The notes under the pieces are model-generated. The model saw nothing but the letters and a program-made list of their open reading frames with translations, was not told the DNA's origin and made no database searches. This document shows positions 44,462-53,191 of a stretch of 64,000 nt of DNA, in pieces. The DNA is from Candidatus Rhodobacter oscarellae. GTDB taxonomy: Bacteria > Pseudomonadota > Alphaproteobacteria > Rhodobacterales > Rhodobacteraceae. A program made the translations under genes and the position numbers. Numbering within the stretch: the stretch's first letter is position 1; every line of letters begins with the position of its first letter. The DNA lies in NCBI RefSeq assembly GCF_001078595.1, contig NZ_LFTY01000001.1, positions 425,830 to 489,829 on the forward strand, given 5' to 3'.

Positions 44462-45351
44462 GTTACAACCTAACCGACTTCGGATCGTATACCGCCGGGG
44501 GCCGAATTGCGCATGTGAGCGAGGGCGCGCCGCGCGAGATCAACTTCACCCGGTCCGTCAGCTACCAGGTCGACCCGCGCGGGGATTTCGCGGTCGAACA
44601 TGCCTATGTGCAATATTTCGTCCCAGAGGCGCGAAACGATGAACCGCCCGTGGTCCTGGTGCATGGCGGCGGCATGTCGGGCAGCTGCTGGGAGACAACT
44701 CCGGATGGCCGCCCCGGCTGGCTGCAGCTGCTGCTGAAGCGCGGCTACGAGGTGCATGTGGTCGACGCGGTTGAGCGCGGGCGCGCCGGTTTCGCGCCGG
44801 GCCATTGGCAGGGCGAGCCGCTCTTGCGCAGCCTCCAAGAGGCCTGGACCCTGTTCCGCATCGGCCCCCGCGACGGGTTTGCCAGCAGAACGCCGTTCAA
44901 AGGACAGCGCTTCCCGGTCGATCACTTTGAAACGCTCGCGCAACGTTTCGTGCCGCGCTGGCTGACAACGACCCAGCTGCAAACAGAGGCGCTCTTGGCC
45001 GTCCTAGAGCGTACAGGCCCCGCGATTGTGATCTGCCACAGCCAGGGGGGCGAGGTGACCTTCGACGCTTTGGCGTCCAACTCTGAAAACATCGCCCGCG
45101 TCATCGCCCTGGAACCGTCCGGCGTACCCAAGACCCCAGAAGACCTAAATGGCACGCCGTTCACCTTGGCGGTCGGCGACTTTCTCGACTGCGATCCCTT
45201 TTGGGAGGCACGGTTGCGGGCTTGGTCCCAGTTCGCAGGCCTTGTCGGGGCCAGACTACTTGGCCCCGGAGAGTTCGGGGCAGGCAGTTGCCACCTATTG
45301 ATGTCGGACCACAACTCCGACGATGTGCTCTCCGCAGTTTTGCAGCGCTAG
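44458..45351 (+). CDS. Alpha/beta hydrolase
   Basis: A 297-residue protein starting at GTG 44458, overlapping the MetE-like stop by 4 bp; no better start exists, since the ATG at 44302 lies within the preceding gene. Hydrolase landmarks: oxyanion loop LVHGGGMSGSCW (residues 67-78), nucleophile elbow ICHSQGGEV with S195, and a late His in MSDHNSDD. The base before the elbow is Cys instead of Gly. It resembles uncharacterised esterases of 290-330 residues. In this operon it may release the product of the MetE-like reaction. Confidence 0.82.
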   Translation: MSYNLTDFGSYTAGGRIAHVSEGAPREINFTRSVSYQVDPRGDFAVEHAYVQYFVPEARNDEPPVVLVHGGGMSGSCWETTPDGRPGWLQLLLKRGYEVHVVDAVERGRAGFAPGHWQGEPLLRSLQEAWTLFRIGPRDGFASRTPFKGQRFPVDHFETLAQRFVPRWLTTTQLQTEALLAVLERTGPAIVICHSQGGEVTFDALASNSENIARVIALEPSGVPKTPEDLNGTPFTLAVGDFLDCDPFWEARLRAWSQFAGLVGARLLGPGEFGAGSCHLLMSDHNSDDVLSAVLQR

Positions 45352-45761
45352 GGACTTGGGGGAGACTGGCCCGGCTGGTGAAACCCGACACTAGCCACGT
45401 AACGATGAACATCCGCAAAGTCCCGCGATCTGTGAGTTGAACCTTTCCTATTTTCTGCGGTCAGCATGAATGGCTGAAAAGCAGGCTGCACGTGCAGAAT
45501 CCAAGATCGACAAGCAATGTCGTCTGTGGGTGGCTACTGCATTGCAGATGTTTTCTGGCAATTTCTGCGGTTAGTTCGTCAGTACTGTCGTCTGTCCGGC
45601 CTGATTATGTTTTGGCATTGCCTCAACTGGCCTTCCCTCTCGGGACATTGCTGCGCAATGCCCTACCGGGCAGTGGATGAATTCCGCGAGCGAGGTTCCA
45701 ATCGGCTTATCGACGTTAGAGGGCCGCTGCCATGGCCGGAGTGCCCTTGCTCTTGGTTGAC
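45352..45761. other. Intergenic region beside the IS remnants
   Basis: 410 bases between the hydrolase stop and the IS110 remnant. It is by eye less GC-rich than the operons around it, with short frames only and none with a recognisable product. It may include the outer end of the decayed element. Confidence 0.4.
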
Positions 45762-46145
45762 CTAATTCCGCATCATGGTTTCAACGTCTCGCATCTCGTT
45801 TGCAGCTGGCGTGGTTAGAACGCTGGCTGCCGGTATTCCTGTTTCTTTGTGAGCATCGCCTAGAGTGAGACATTGACCGCCATTGGTTCGAGAGAAATGC
45901 CGAACCCGGGCTGCCTTGTTTGCCATGGCGACTGTTGCCAGCCGGAACGGTTTTTCGGCAATGATCTTGGCTGTCCAGAGATCGACTTTCTCCGGTGAAC
46001 GTTTCGCCATGACCGCGCGCGATGTCATACCTATGACCAAAAGCTTGCGAATAAAGCGATCACACTGCTTGGTGATCTTTCCTAGACGTTCCTTAACGCC
46101 GCTGGATTTGTTGAGAGGCGTCAGTCCGAGCCAGGCCGCCTTCTT
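45762..46145 (-). pseudogene. IS110-family transposase, C-terminal remnant
   Basis: The minus-strand frame from about 46145 reads AAWLGLTPLNKSSGVKERLG, then KITKQCDRFIRKLLVIGMTS and ATVAMANKAARVRHF, which is the C-terminal (transposase_20) part of IS110 transposases. The N-terminal catalytic part with its acidic residues is absent. It is fused at its 5' side to the IS1182 remnant, so it is not functional. Confidence 0.8.
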
Positions 46146-46905
46146 CGGTCGTGTACCGGTGTGTCAGCGCCTCGCCTGCCGGGCTGCGATAGACATCCGT
46201 CTCTGTGTCATAGGCAAAGTCGGCCTTCACATACATGCCCTTCTTGCGATTGTCCGAGGTCTCAGGCCGGGGGAGGGTCGTGGTGATGCCATCCTCGTGA
46301 CAGGCCAGGATTTCGCGGCCGCTGAAATAGCCTTTATCCATTGCCCCCTCTCACACATCCTTCAGATGTGTTGCCGGGCAGCGGGCAGGGTATTGCGAAA
46401 CAATGTCCCGAGCGGGTAGCGACCGCACTCATCTCGTCGCGACCTTGTGCGACCTTCGCCCCCTTGGCCATCGGCGAGAGTTGGTCGCGGTCATGTCCTG
46501 CGTTGATGACGTTATGCGCGACGATCAGATGGCCTGTACGGCTGGCGATCTTGCCTTTGGTGAAGTTCTTATCTCGGTTGTTGTCAGCCTTAAACTTGGA
46601 ACCGTCAATGGCGACGCAATCCCCTTTCAGAACGCCAACCCGCCGACACATTTGGACGAGTTGTGCACAAGTTTGCCGAATGGCGGGGCCGTTATCACGA
46701 CGAAAGTCGGCGATCGTTTATGATCCGGGGCTAACCGACCCGTCGTTGCCGGAACCGTGCGCCCAAATCCCAACCCCGCAAGGTCAATCTCACCCACGAA
46801 AAGGTCGATAACACGGACCAGAATATCCTCACCGATCCAATCCTCCAGCCGGTCTGAAAAAAGCGTCGCCTGACTGCGATCCGCGCCCTTGATTTATCCC
46901 GACAT
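46142..46905 (-). pseudogene. IS1182-family transposase, degenerate
   Basis: Reading down from ATG 46905 the minus strand gives MSG, a stop, then IKGADRSQATLFSDRLEDWI; TAA has replaced a Tyr codon. Further fragments in other frames match the same family in order: GRLAPDHK, VAIDGSKFKADNNRDKNFTK, HLIVAHNVINAGHDRDQLSP and GYFSGREILACHEDGITTTL to HRYTTEEG. At least two frameshifts, an internal deletion and a foreign-looking piece near 46345-46430 interrupt it, and the C-terminal third is missing. It is a dead copy. Confidence 0.85.
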
Positions 46906-47146
46906 ACCTGCCTCCGATCTTTGCCGAAAAGTATTCAGCATCCGGCGTGCCACGCTGGTGCGCCACCTTCAGGAGCGGCCCATGCCGGCCATTTGCCACG
47001 AGCCGCCGTCAGCGCGCTGCGGCCCGTCAAACCGGGCTTTCGCTGCGCTCGCGAAATCGAACCGACAGCGAACTGGTGATCTGCGGACAAATTGGACATT
47101 CGGTAAGCTTCGGCCAATGGCCGCTCTCACTTAGAGAGGCGTCCAG

Positions 47147-47722
47147 TTAACCTGCGCCGGGGTTGCAGCTTTTTGCGAGCATACTTTCCACAATAAAACG
47201 CAACCTACTGGGATGCCGACTAATTACTTGGTTCGTAAGCCCCTCGATCATAGGTTCGGCGGGGCCATTTGGCTCGTTGGCATCAAGATAGTTCTGAAAT
47301 CTCTCTGAAGCAGTTTTTTGTGCTGGCGGTGCCGCAAAGTCTGCTCCAATAGACCCAACTTCACCGTCAGGAAACCGTACTTCCATCCACTCGGGAAATG
47401 CTCGGAAAGAGAAGGCGCTATGTGGGACGAACCCTGCGTTAACGTCGGCGTGAGCTTCAAGCCTGTGTTCTTCGCAGTCTATTGAGAATACGATATCAAA
47501 GCTACCCATTTCCTCTCGATGAGAAACGTCGCCACTAACTCGGTTTTCTCCTGCGGCCAATATTCTAAAAGTAGTTCTGCTTTGAACAATATGCCCGTTC
47601 GATCTCGAGTACGGCGTTCCGACAAATAGGTAGCCTTGATCGATTCCTGTGACATCTGCGAACGTAGTGGCGCACACCAAGAGGAGCGAACAGGACAGAA
47701 AAATCCTCAATCGAATTTTCAT
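47147..47722 (-). CDS. Uncharacterised exported protein
   Basis: A 191-residue protein with a clear Sec signal peptide (MKIRLRIFLSCSLLLVCATT, cleavage near FA-DV). The mature part (GIDQGYLFVGTPYSRSNGHI, FDIVFSIDCEEHRLEAHADV) has no recognised domain; two Cys (one in IDCEE, one near the C-terminus) could be paired in the periplasm. The ATG at 47722 fits the leader; the ribosome site is weak. Codon and base use is plainly more AT-rich than the paa genes next to it, and IS remnants are adjacent, so it may have arrived by transfer. Confidence 0.7.
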   Translation of the reverse strand: MKIRLRIFLSCSLLLVCATTFADVTGIDQGYLFVGTPYSRSNGHIVQSRTTFRILAAGENRVSGDVSHREEMGSFDIVFSIDCEEHRLEAHADVNAGFVPHSAFSFRAFPEWMEVRFPDGEVGSIGADFAAPPAQKTASERFQNYLDANEPNGPAEPMIEGLTNQVISRHPSRLRFIVESMLAKSCNPGAG

Positions 47723-47937
47723 TCTGATGAGGTGTGTCAAAATATCTAACTCCGAGGTTTATATTGGGAATGCTTCAATGTTTGGATGAGAAGGTCCTTC
47801 CCCGTCTCTTCCCAAAAAGAGACCTTAGCTGCGGCACAGAAAACATGCAATTTGGGCTCTGAGCAGTCCTTCTCTGTGCGGGCTTGGTGACGGCCGGTTT
47901 CGTGAGGGCCCCTCGGGTGCGGGGGGCCGGGAGCGGG

Positions 47938-49230
47938 TCAGCCTCGGTTGTCCACCACGCGGCGGGCCTTGCCCTGGCTGCGTTCCACCCCGCCGGGGTC
48001 GCTCAGCACCACCTGCGCCGAGATGCCTACCACGTCCTTGATGCGCTGCCCCAGCGCGGCGGCCAGCGGTGCGGCGTCCCCTGCCGCCAGGGGCTCGCAA
48101 TGCACCCGCATCGCGTCCATCGGACCGTCCTTGAACAGCTCGATCTGGAAATACGGCGCGAGGCCGGGCGTGGCCAGCAGGCATTCCTCGATCTGGGTCG
48201 GAAACACATTCACCCCGCGCAGGATGATCATATCATCCGACCGCCCGGTGACCTTCTCCATCCGCCGCATCGTGCGCGCCGTGCCCGGCAGGAGCCGCGT
48301 GAGGTCCCGCGTGCGGTAGCGGATGATCGGCATGCCCTCCTTGGTGAGCGTGGTGAACACCAGCTCTCCCAGTTCGCCGTCAGGCAGCACCGCGCCGGTC
48401 TCTGGGTCGATCACCTCGGGCAGGAAGAAGTCCTCCCAGATATGCAGCCCGTCCTTGGTCTCGACGCATTCATTCGCCACGCCCGGCCCCATGATCTCGC
48501 TGAGCCCATAGATGTCCACCGCGTGCATATCAAAGGCCTCCTCGACCTCGGCGCGCATCGCGTTGGTCCAGGGCTCGGCGCCGAAGATGCCCACCTGCAG
48601 CGAGGACGCGCGGGGGTCCAGGCCCTGCCGCTTGTACTCCTCTAGGATGTTGAGCATGTAGCTGGGCGTGACCATGATCGTGGTCGGCTTGAAGTCCTCG
48701 ATCAGCGTCACCTGGCGCGGGGTCATCCCGCCCGAGACCGGCACCACGGCGCAGCCCAGCGCCTCGGCCCCGTAATGCGCCCCCAGCCCGCCGGTGAACA
48801 GCCCGTAGCCATAAGAGATATGCACCATGTCGCCGGGCCTGGTGCCGCTGGCGCGCATCGAGCGGGCCACCAGGTGCCCCCAGTTCTTCACGTCCTGGCC
48901 GGTATAGCCCACCACGGTGGGCTTGCCCGTGGTGCCCGAGGAGGCATGCACCCGCGCGATCTGGTCCTGCGGCACCGCGAACATCCCGAACGGGTAGTTC
49001 TGGCGCAGGTCCTCCTTCACGGTGAAGGGGAACTTGGCGATGTCCGCCAGCGTCTGCAGGTCGTCCGGATGCACCCCGGCGGCGTCAAAGCTGGCCCTGT
49101 AATGCGGCACGTTGGCGTAGGCGTGGCCGAGCGACCAGCGCAGGCGCTTTAGCTGCAGCGCGGCGATCTCGTCGCGGCTGGCGATCTCGATCGGGTCCAG
49201 GCTGGCGCGGTTGGGTGTTAGGTCCTTCAT
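47938..49230 (-). CDS. paaK: Phenylacetate--CoA ligase
   Basis: A 430-residue adenylate-forming enzyme with the PaaK P-loop (VHASSGTTGKPTVVGYTGQD), the GLFTGGLGAHYGAEALG region and the late GRSDDMIILRGVNVFPTQIE hinge. It converts phenylacetate, ATP and CoA to phenylacetyl-CoA, the substrate of PaaABCE. The start has GAGGACG before it and overlaps the paaI stop by 4 bp. It lies 19.5 kb from paaABCDE on the opposite strand. Confidence 0.95.
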   Translation of the reverse strand: MKDLTPNRASLDPIEIASRDEIAALQLKRLRWSLGHAYANVPHYRASFDAAGVHPDDLQTLADIAKFPFTVKEDLRQNYPFGMFAVPQDQIARVHASSGTTGKPTVVGYTGQDVKNWGHLVARSMRASGTRPGDMVHISYGYGLFTGGLGAHYGAEALGCAVVPVSGGMTPRQVTLIEDFKPTTIMVTPSYMLNILEEYKRQGLDPRASSLQVGIFGAEPWTNAMRAEVEEAFDMHAVDIYGLSEIMGPGVANECVETKDGLHIWEDFFLPEVIDPETGAVLPDGELGELVFTTLTKEGMPIIRYRTRDLTRLLPGTARTMRRMEKVTGRSDDMIILRGVNVFPTQIEECLLATPGLAPYFQIELFKDGPMDAMRVHCEPLAAGDAAPLAAALGQRIKDVVGISAQVVLSDPGGVERSQGKARRVVDNRG

Positions 49231-49670
49231 GACTCGTCCTCCTCGGGGAAGTGCTGTCCCTTGACGGTGCGCGAGCAGCCGCGCATCTCGGCCACGACCG
49301 AGCCGTCCTGGCGCGTCACGCGCACGTCATAGATGCCGCTGCGGCCCGTACGGCTGGTCTCGCGCGCGGTGGCGGTCAGCACGTCGCCCAGCTGCCCTGG
49401 TGCGACGAAGCTGATCGTGTTGTGCTGCGCCACGGCCAGCTGGTTGTAGCTGTTGCAGGCGAAGGCAAAGGCGCTGTCGGCCAGCGTGAAGATCACCCCG
49501 CCGTGGCAGATCTTATGCCCGTTGGTGTGGTGCGCCTGGACGGTCATCTGGGTCACCGCCTGGCCCGGCGAGACCTCCTGGAGCGTCATGCCCACCCATT
49601 TGGAGGCCTCATCGCTGGCCCACATCGCCGCGGCGGCGCGCGTGGCTCGATCCTTGGGGGTCAGTGTCAT
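49227..49670 (-). CDS. paaI: Phenylacetic acid degradation thioesterase PaaI
   Basis: A 147-residue hotdog-fold protein with the PaaI pattern: HTNGHKICHGGVIFTLADSA (N and H/G-G of the active site, D in the helix) and NTISFVAPGQLGDVLTATAR. It hydrolyses ring-hydroxylated or otherwise stalled phenylacetyl-CoA derivatives and so prevents CoA trapping. It is cotranscribed with paaK (4-bp overlap) and divergent from paaZ. Confidence 0.92.
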   Translation of the reverse strand: MTLTPKDRATRAAAAMWASDEASKWVGMTLQEVSPGQAVTQMTVQAHHTNGHKICHGGVIFTLADSAFAFACNSYNQLAVAQHNTISFVAPGQLGDVLTATARETSRTGRSGIYDVRVTRQDGSVVAEMRGCSRTVKGQHFPEEDES

Positions 49671-49726
49671 ATTCTGCTCAACATCGCCTTTGACGCGTTA
49701 CAAGAGTTGCCGATTGTTGGGGACAT

Positions 49727-49740
49727 CTGTTACACAACAG
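49727..49740. promoter_or_regulatory. Candidate paa operator between paaI and paaZ
   Basis: CTGTTACACAACAG: arms CTGTT and AACAG around ACAC, in the 111-bp divergent gap. A related CTGTTGTGGCGCAG lies before paaX, and the core GTTACACA lies before paaA. Assignment to PaaX or another paa regulator is inference. Confidence 0.5.
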
Positions 49741-49781
49741 CACGTCCAGGTCCAGTGTGATCATACCGAGGAGAGTGTCAA

Positions 49782-51773
49782 ATGGGTGTCCAAAAGATCA
49801 AAAGCTTTGCAGCCGGGGCATGGGTCGCGCCCGACGCGGGCGCGCGCCCCATCGAGCACGCCGTCACCGGCGCCGTGATGGCCGAGGCCGGGGCCGCCCT
49901 GGACATGGGCGCCATGCTCGACCACGCGCGCAATGTCGGCGGGCCGGCGCTGCGCGCCCTGACCTTCCACGACCGCGCCCGCATGCTCAAGGCCCTGGCG
50001 ATGTACCTGTCGGAGCGCAAGGACCCGCTTTACGACCTGTCCTTCAACACCGGCGCCACGCAGAAGGACCATCTGATCGACATCGACGGCGGCATCGGCG
50101 CCACGTTCGTCTTCGCCTCCAAGGGGCGGCGCGAGATGCCGGACGCGCAGGTCTATCTGGACGGCCCCGTAGAGCAGCTGTCGCGCAGCGGCACCTTCCT
50201 GGGCCGCCACATCGCCGTGCCCAAGCGCGGCGTGGCCGTGCATATCAACGCCTTCAACTTCCCCGTCTGGGGGATGATGGAGAAGCTCGCCCCGGCCCTG
50301 CTTGCGGGCATGCCCTGCATCGTGAAACCCGCCACCGCGACCTGCTATGTCACCGAGCTGGCGGTGCGGATGATGTTGGAAAGCGGCCTGCTGCCGGAGG
50401 GCGCGCTGCAGCTGATCTGCGGCGGCACCGGCGACCTGCTGGACCGGCTTGGCGGGCAGGACGTGGTCAGCTTCACCGGCTCGGCGCAGACCGCCGCGAT
50501 GCTCAAGGCCACCCCGTCGATCCTGGCGGGCTCTGTCCCCTTCATCGCCGAGCAGGACAGCCTGAACGCCGCCATCCTCGGGCCCGACGCCGCGCCGGGC
50601 AGCCCGGAATTCGACATCTTCATCAAGGAGGCCACGCGCGAGATCACCGTGAAGGCGGGGCAGAAATGCACCGCGATGCGGCGGCTGATCGTGCCGGACC
50701 CCGCGCCGGTGATCGAGGCCCTGTCGGCGCGGCTTGCGGGGGTGCGGATCGGCGATCCGCGATCCTCGGACACTCAGATGGGCGCGATTGTGTCGGCGTC
50801 CCAGCGCGACGACGTCGCGGCCAAGGCAGCGATCATCGCAACAGAGGCCGCGCTGGTCTTTGACGGCAGCGCTCCGGAGGGCTTCGTGGCGCCGCGGCTC
50901 TTCCACTGCGCCGACCCCGACGCGGCCCAGCAGGTGCACGCCGTCGAGGCCTTCGGCCCCGTCAGCACCGTCATGGGCTATCGCGACCTGGACCACGCCG
51001 CAGAGCTGGCCAATCGCGGCGAGGGCTCTCTGGTGGCGTCGGTCTTCACCCGCGACCCGGACGCCGCGCGGCACCTGGCCATCGAGACCGCCAGCCACCA
51101 CGGGCGGCTCTACTTCAACAACCGCGACAGCGCCAAGGAGGCCACCGGGCATGGCTCCCCCCTGCCCCATATGGTGCATGGCGGGCCGGGGCGCGCCGGC
51201 GGCGGCGAGGAGCAGGGCGGCATCCGCGGCGTGATGCATTACATGCAGCGCACCGCCGTGCAGGGCTCGCCCGACATCCTAACCGCCGTTGCGGGCGACT
51301 GGGTGCCCGGCGCGCAGGAGATCGACGCGGGCGAGCACCCCTTCCGGCGCGCCTTTGACACGCTTCAGATCGGCGAGACGATCCACACCGCCCCGCGGGT
51401 GGTCACGCTGGAGGATATCGAGCATTTCGCGCATTTCACCGGCGACACCTTCTATGGGCATATGGACGAGGAGGCCGCGGCGGCGAACCCGTTCTTCCCG
51501 GGGCGCGTGGCGCATGGTTACCTGCTGTTGAGCTTCGCGGCGGGGCTTTTTGTGGACCCCGATCCCGGCCCCGTGCTGGCCAATACCGGGCTGGACAACC
51601 TGCGCTTCATGAGCCCCGTCTCGCCCGGGGACGCCATTAAGGCCCGCCTTACGGTGAAGCGCAAGACCGGCCGCAACGAGGAATATGGCGAGGTGCGCTG
51701 GCACGTGACGCTGACCAACCAGGACGGCGAGATCTGCGCGGAGTATGAACTCTTGACGATGAACAGCTACTAA
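49782..51773 (+). CDS. paaZ: Bifunctional oxepin-CoA hydrolase / 3-oxo-5,6-dehydrosuberyl-CoA semialdehyde dehydrogenase
   Basis: A 663-residue fusion. The N-terminal aldehyde dehydrogenase has E257 ([10 protein letters not shown]) and nucleophile C296 ([10 protein letters not shown]), matching E256 and C295 of E. coli PaaZ. The C-terminal MaoC-type hotdog hydratase has D555-x4-H560 (TGDTFYGH). The enzyme opens oxepin-CoA and oxidises the resulting aldehyde. It is a little shorter than the E. coli protein (681). It is divergent from paaI-paaK and convergent with the thioesterase gene. Confidence 0.95.
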   Translation: MGVQKIKSFAAGAWVAPDAGARPIEHAVTGAVMAEAGAALDMGAMLDHARNVGGPALRALTFHDRARMLKALAMYLSERKDPLYDLSFNTGATQKDHLIDIDGGIGATFVFASKGRREMPDAQVYLDGPVEQLSRSGTFLGRHIAVPKRGVAVHINAFNFPVWGMMEKLAPALLAGMPCIVKPATATCYVTELAVRMMLESGLLPEGALQLICGGTGDLLDRLGGQDVVSFTGSAQTAAMLKATPSILAGSVPFIAEQDSLNAAILGPDAAPGSPEFDIFIKEATREITVKAGQKCTAMRRLIVPDPAPVIEALSARLAGVRIGDPRSSDTQMGAIVSASQRDDVAAKAAIIATEAALVFDGSAPEGFVAPRLFHCADPDAAQQVHAVEAFGPVSTVMGYRDLDHAAELANRGEGSLVASVFTRDPDAARHLAIETASHHGRLYFNNRDSAKEATGHGSPLPHMVHGGPGRAGGGEEQGGIRGVMHYMQRTAVQGSPDILTAVAGDWVPGAQEIDAGEHPFRRAFDTLQIGETIHTAPRVVTLEDIEHFAHFTGDTFYGHMDEEAAAANPFFPGRVAHGYLLLSFAAGLFVDPDPGPVLANTGLDNLRFMSPVSPGDAIKARLTVKRKTGRNEEYGEVRWHVTLTNQDGEICAEYELLTMNSY

Positions 51774-51822
51774 AGGGCGGCTCCTTGCGCCCTTGCGGGC
51801 CCGCGTCGCGAGGCGCGGCGCG

Positions 51823-52260
51823 CTACTCCTCCAAATACATAAACGTGGCCGTCGCCAGGGCCGCCGTCTTTGGGCTGCCCTCCGCCATGAAGGTCACCCG
51901 GCAGACCGCCAGCTTGCGCCCGTTGCTTTCCAGGTCCACCCGGATGCGCACCGCGCCGCCCGGCAGGGGCCGCGCGAAGCGCACTGACATATCCGTCGTG
52001 GTGCAGTTGCGGAACCGCCCGTTCGCGCCGGTCAGCGCATAAACGCAGGCCGTATCCGCCAGCGCCGCGATCGCCTGGCCGCAGATCACCCCCGCGCCGG
52101 GCCCGCCGCGCAGCTCTACCGACGGGTGCCCCGGGAACACCAGATCAGCCCCGGCACGGCCGGTCTCCACCAGCGTCAGGCCGAGATCGGCCACCCAGGG
52201 CGCGAAGGTGTAATCCACCTGCGCCATTGCCTCTTTCGCCGCCAGGCTCTGCTCTGTCAT
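51823..52260 (-). CDS. Hotdog-fold thioesterase (PaaI-like)
   Basis: A 145-residue single hotdog domain of the PaaI/4HBT superfamily: GADLVFPGHPSVELRGGPGA, then GVICGQAIAALADTACVYAL with the D of the central helix, then MSVRFARPLPGGAVRIRVD. The usual H-G-G before the helix is replaced by G-V-I-C-G-Q, so the catalytic set differs from PaaI and the function is uncertain. It diverges from paaX by 61 bp and lies at the 3' end of paaZ, within the paa block. Confidence 0.82.
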   Translation of the reverse strand: MTEQSLAAKEAMAQVDYTFAPWVADLGLTLVETGRAGADLVFPGHPSVELRGGPGAGVICGQAIAALADTACVYALTGANGRFRNCTTTDMSVRFARPLPGGAVRIRVDLESNGRKLAVCRVTFMAEGSPKTAALATATFMYLEE

Positions 52261-52280
52261 GTGCCACCCTTTTGCTTGCT

Positions 52281-52294
52281 CTGTTGTGGCGCAG
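52281..52294. promoter_or_regulatory. Candidate paa operator before paaX
   Basis: CTGTTGTGGCGCAG, 28 bp before the paaX start and inside the thioesterase-paaX divergent gap. It matches the complement of the 49727-49740 site (CTGTTGTGTAACAG) at 11 of 14 positions, which would allow PaaX to control itself. Confidence 0.4.
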
Positions 52295-52321
52295 CGGCCC
52301 GGACATGTCTATAACCTAAGG

Positions 52322-53155
52322 ATGGCCGCAAAAACGCCCCCCACCTCGCCCGTTGAGATGATCGCCGCGCTGGCCGCGCTGGGCGAGATGCGGGTCTGGT
52401 CCGTGCTGATCACCATCTTCGGCGACGCGGTGGCCGCCCGCGGCGGGCAGGTCAGCGCGATGACGCTGCAGACCATCCTGGACCGGCTGCGGTTCAAACC
52501 CGAGGCGATGCGCGTGGCGATCCACCGGCTGGTCAAGGACGGCTGGATCTCGCGCGACAAGCAGGGCCGGCAGAGCTATTACAAGCTCTCCAAGGAGGGC
52601 CGGGCCGAGTTCCTTCCCGCCACGCAGCGGATCTACGCGGAGGCGCCCGCGCTTGCGGGGCCGTGGCAGCTCGCCATCCTGCCGCCCATGCCGGAAAAGC
52701 AGCGCGGCGAGGCCAAGAAGAGATACAGCGACGCGGGCTATCTTGCCGTCTCGCCCACCTGCTTCATCGCGCCCGCCGGCACCCCGGCGCCCAAGGACGA
52801 CCAGGCGCTGAACCTTGACGCCCCCCTGGCGCAGGTCCCCAACTGGGTGCGCGAGACGCTTGGGCCGCCGCATCTACAGATAGAGTACCAGCAGCTTGAG
52901 CGCATGCTGGAGCGCCTCAGCCGCACCAAAGTCACCCAGGGCGACGAGGCCGCCGCGCTGCGCGTCATTATGATCCACCAATGGCGCCGCGTCTTGTTGC
53001 GCCATGCCGACCTGCCCGCAGAGCTGCTGCCCGCAACCTGGCGCGGCGAGGCCTGCCGCGCGCTGGTGCTGCAAGAGCACAAGCGCCTCTCGGCGCTCGC
53101 CGACCCCTGGCTAGACAACGAGATTGGTTCGGGGACGGCGGCGCTGGCCTGCTAG
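52322..53155 (+). CDS. paaX: PaaX-type transcriptional repressor
   Basis: A 277-residue protein with the PaaX order of domains: N-terminal winged helix (MTLQTILDRLRFKPEAMRVA, then IHRLVKDGWISRDKQGRQSY), a middle domain and a C-terminal PaaX_C part (AALRVIMIHQWRRVLLRHAD). PaaX represses paa genes and is released by phenylacetyl-CoA. The start at 52322 has TAAGG just before it; a longer in-frame start at 52259 overlaps the divergent gene. It is slightly shorter than E. coli PaaX (316). Confidence 0.9.
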   Translation: MAAKTPPTSPVEMIAALAALGEMRVWSVLITIFGDAVAARGGQVSAMTLQTILDRLRFKPEAMRVAIHRLVKDGWISRDKQGRQSYYKLSKEGRAEFLPATQRIYAEAPALAGPWQLAILPPMPEKQRGEAKKRYSDAGYLAVSPTCFIAPAGTPAPKDDQALNLDAPLAQVPNWVRETLGPPHLQIEYQQLERMLERLSRTKVTQGDEAAALRVIMIHQWRRVLLRHADLPAELLPATWRGEACRALVLQEHKRLSALADPWLDNEIGSGTAALAC

Positions 53156-53191
53156 GGTCTTTGGGCGCTAGGGCTTTGGGGCATTAGGGCT

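Noticed and set aside
46935-47117. A 60-codon minus-strand frame between the IS1182 remnant and the exported-protein gene
   Set aside because: No ribosome site and no family pattern; likely chance.
47804-47823. Hairpin GTCTCTT-CCCAAA-AAGAGAC after paaK as terminator
   Set aside because: It is 115 bp from the paaK stop and has no T-run on the minus strand, so the role is not supported.
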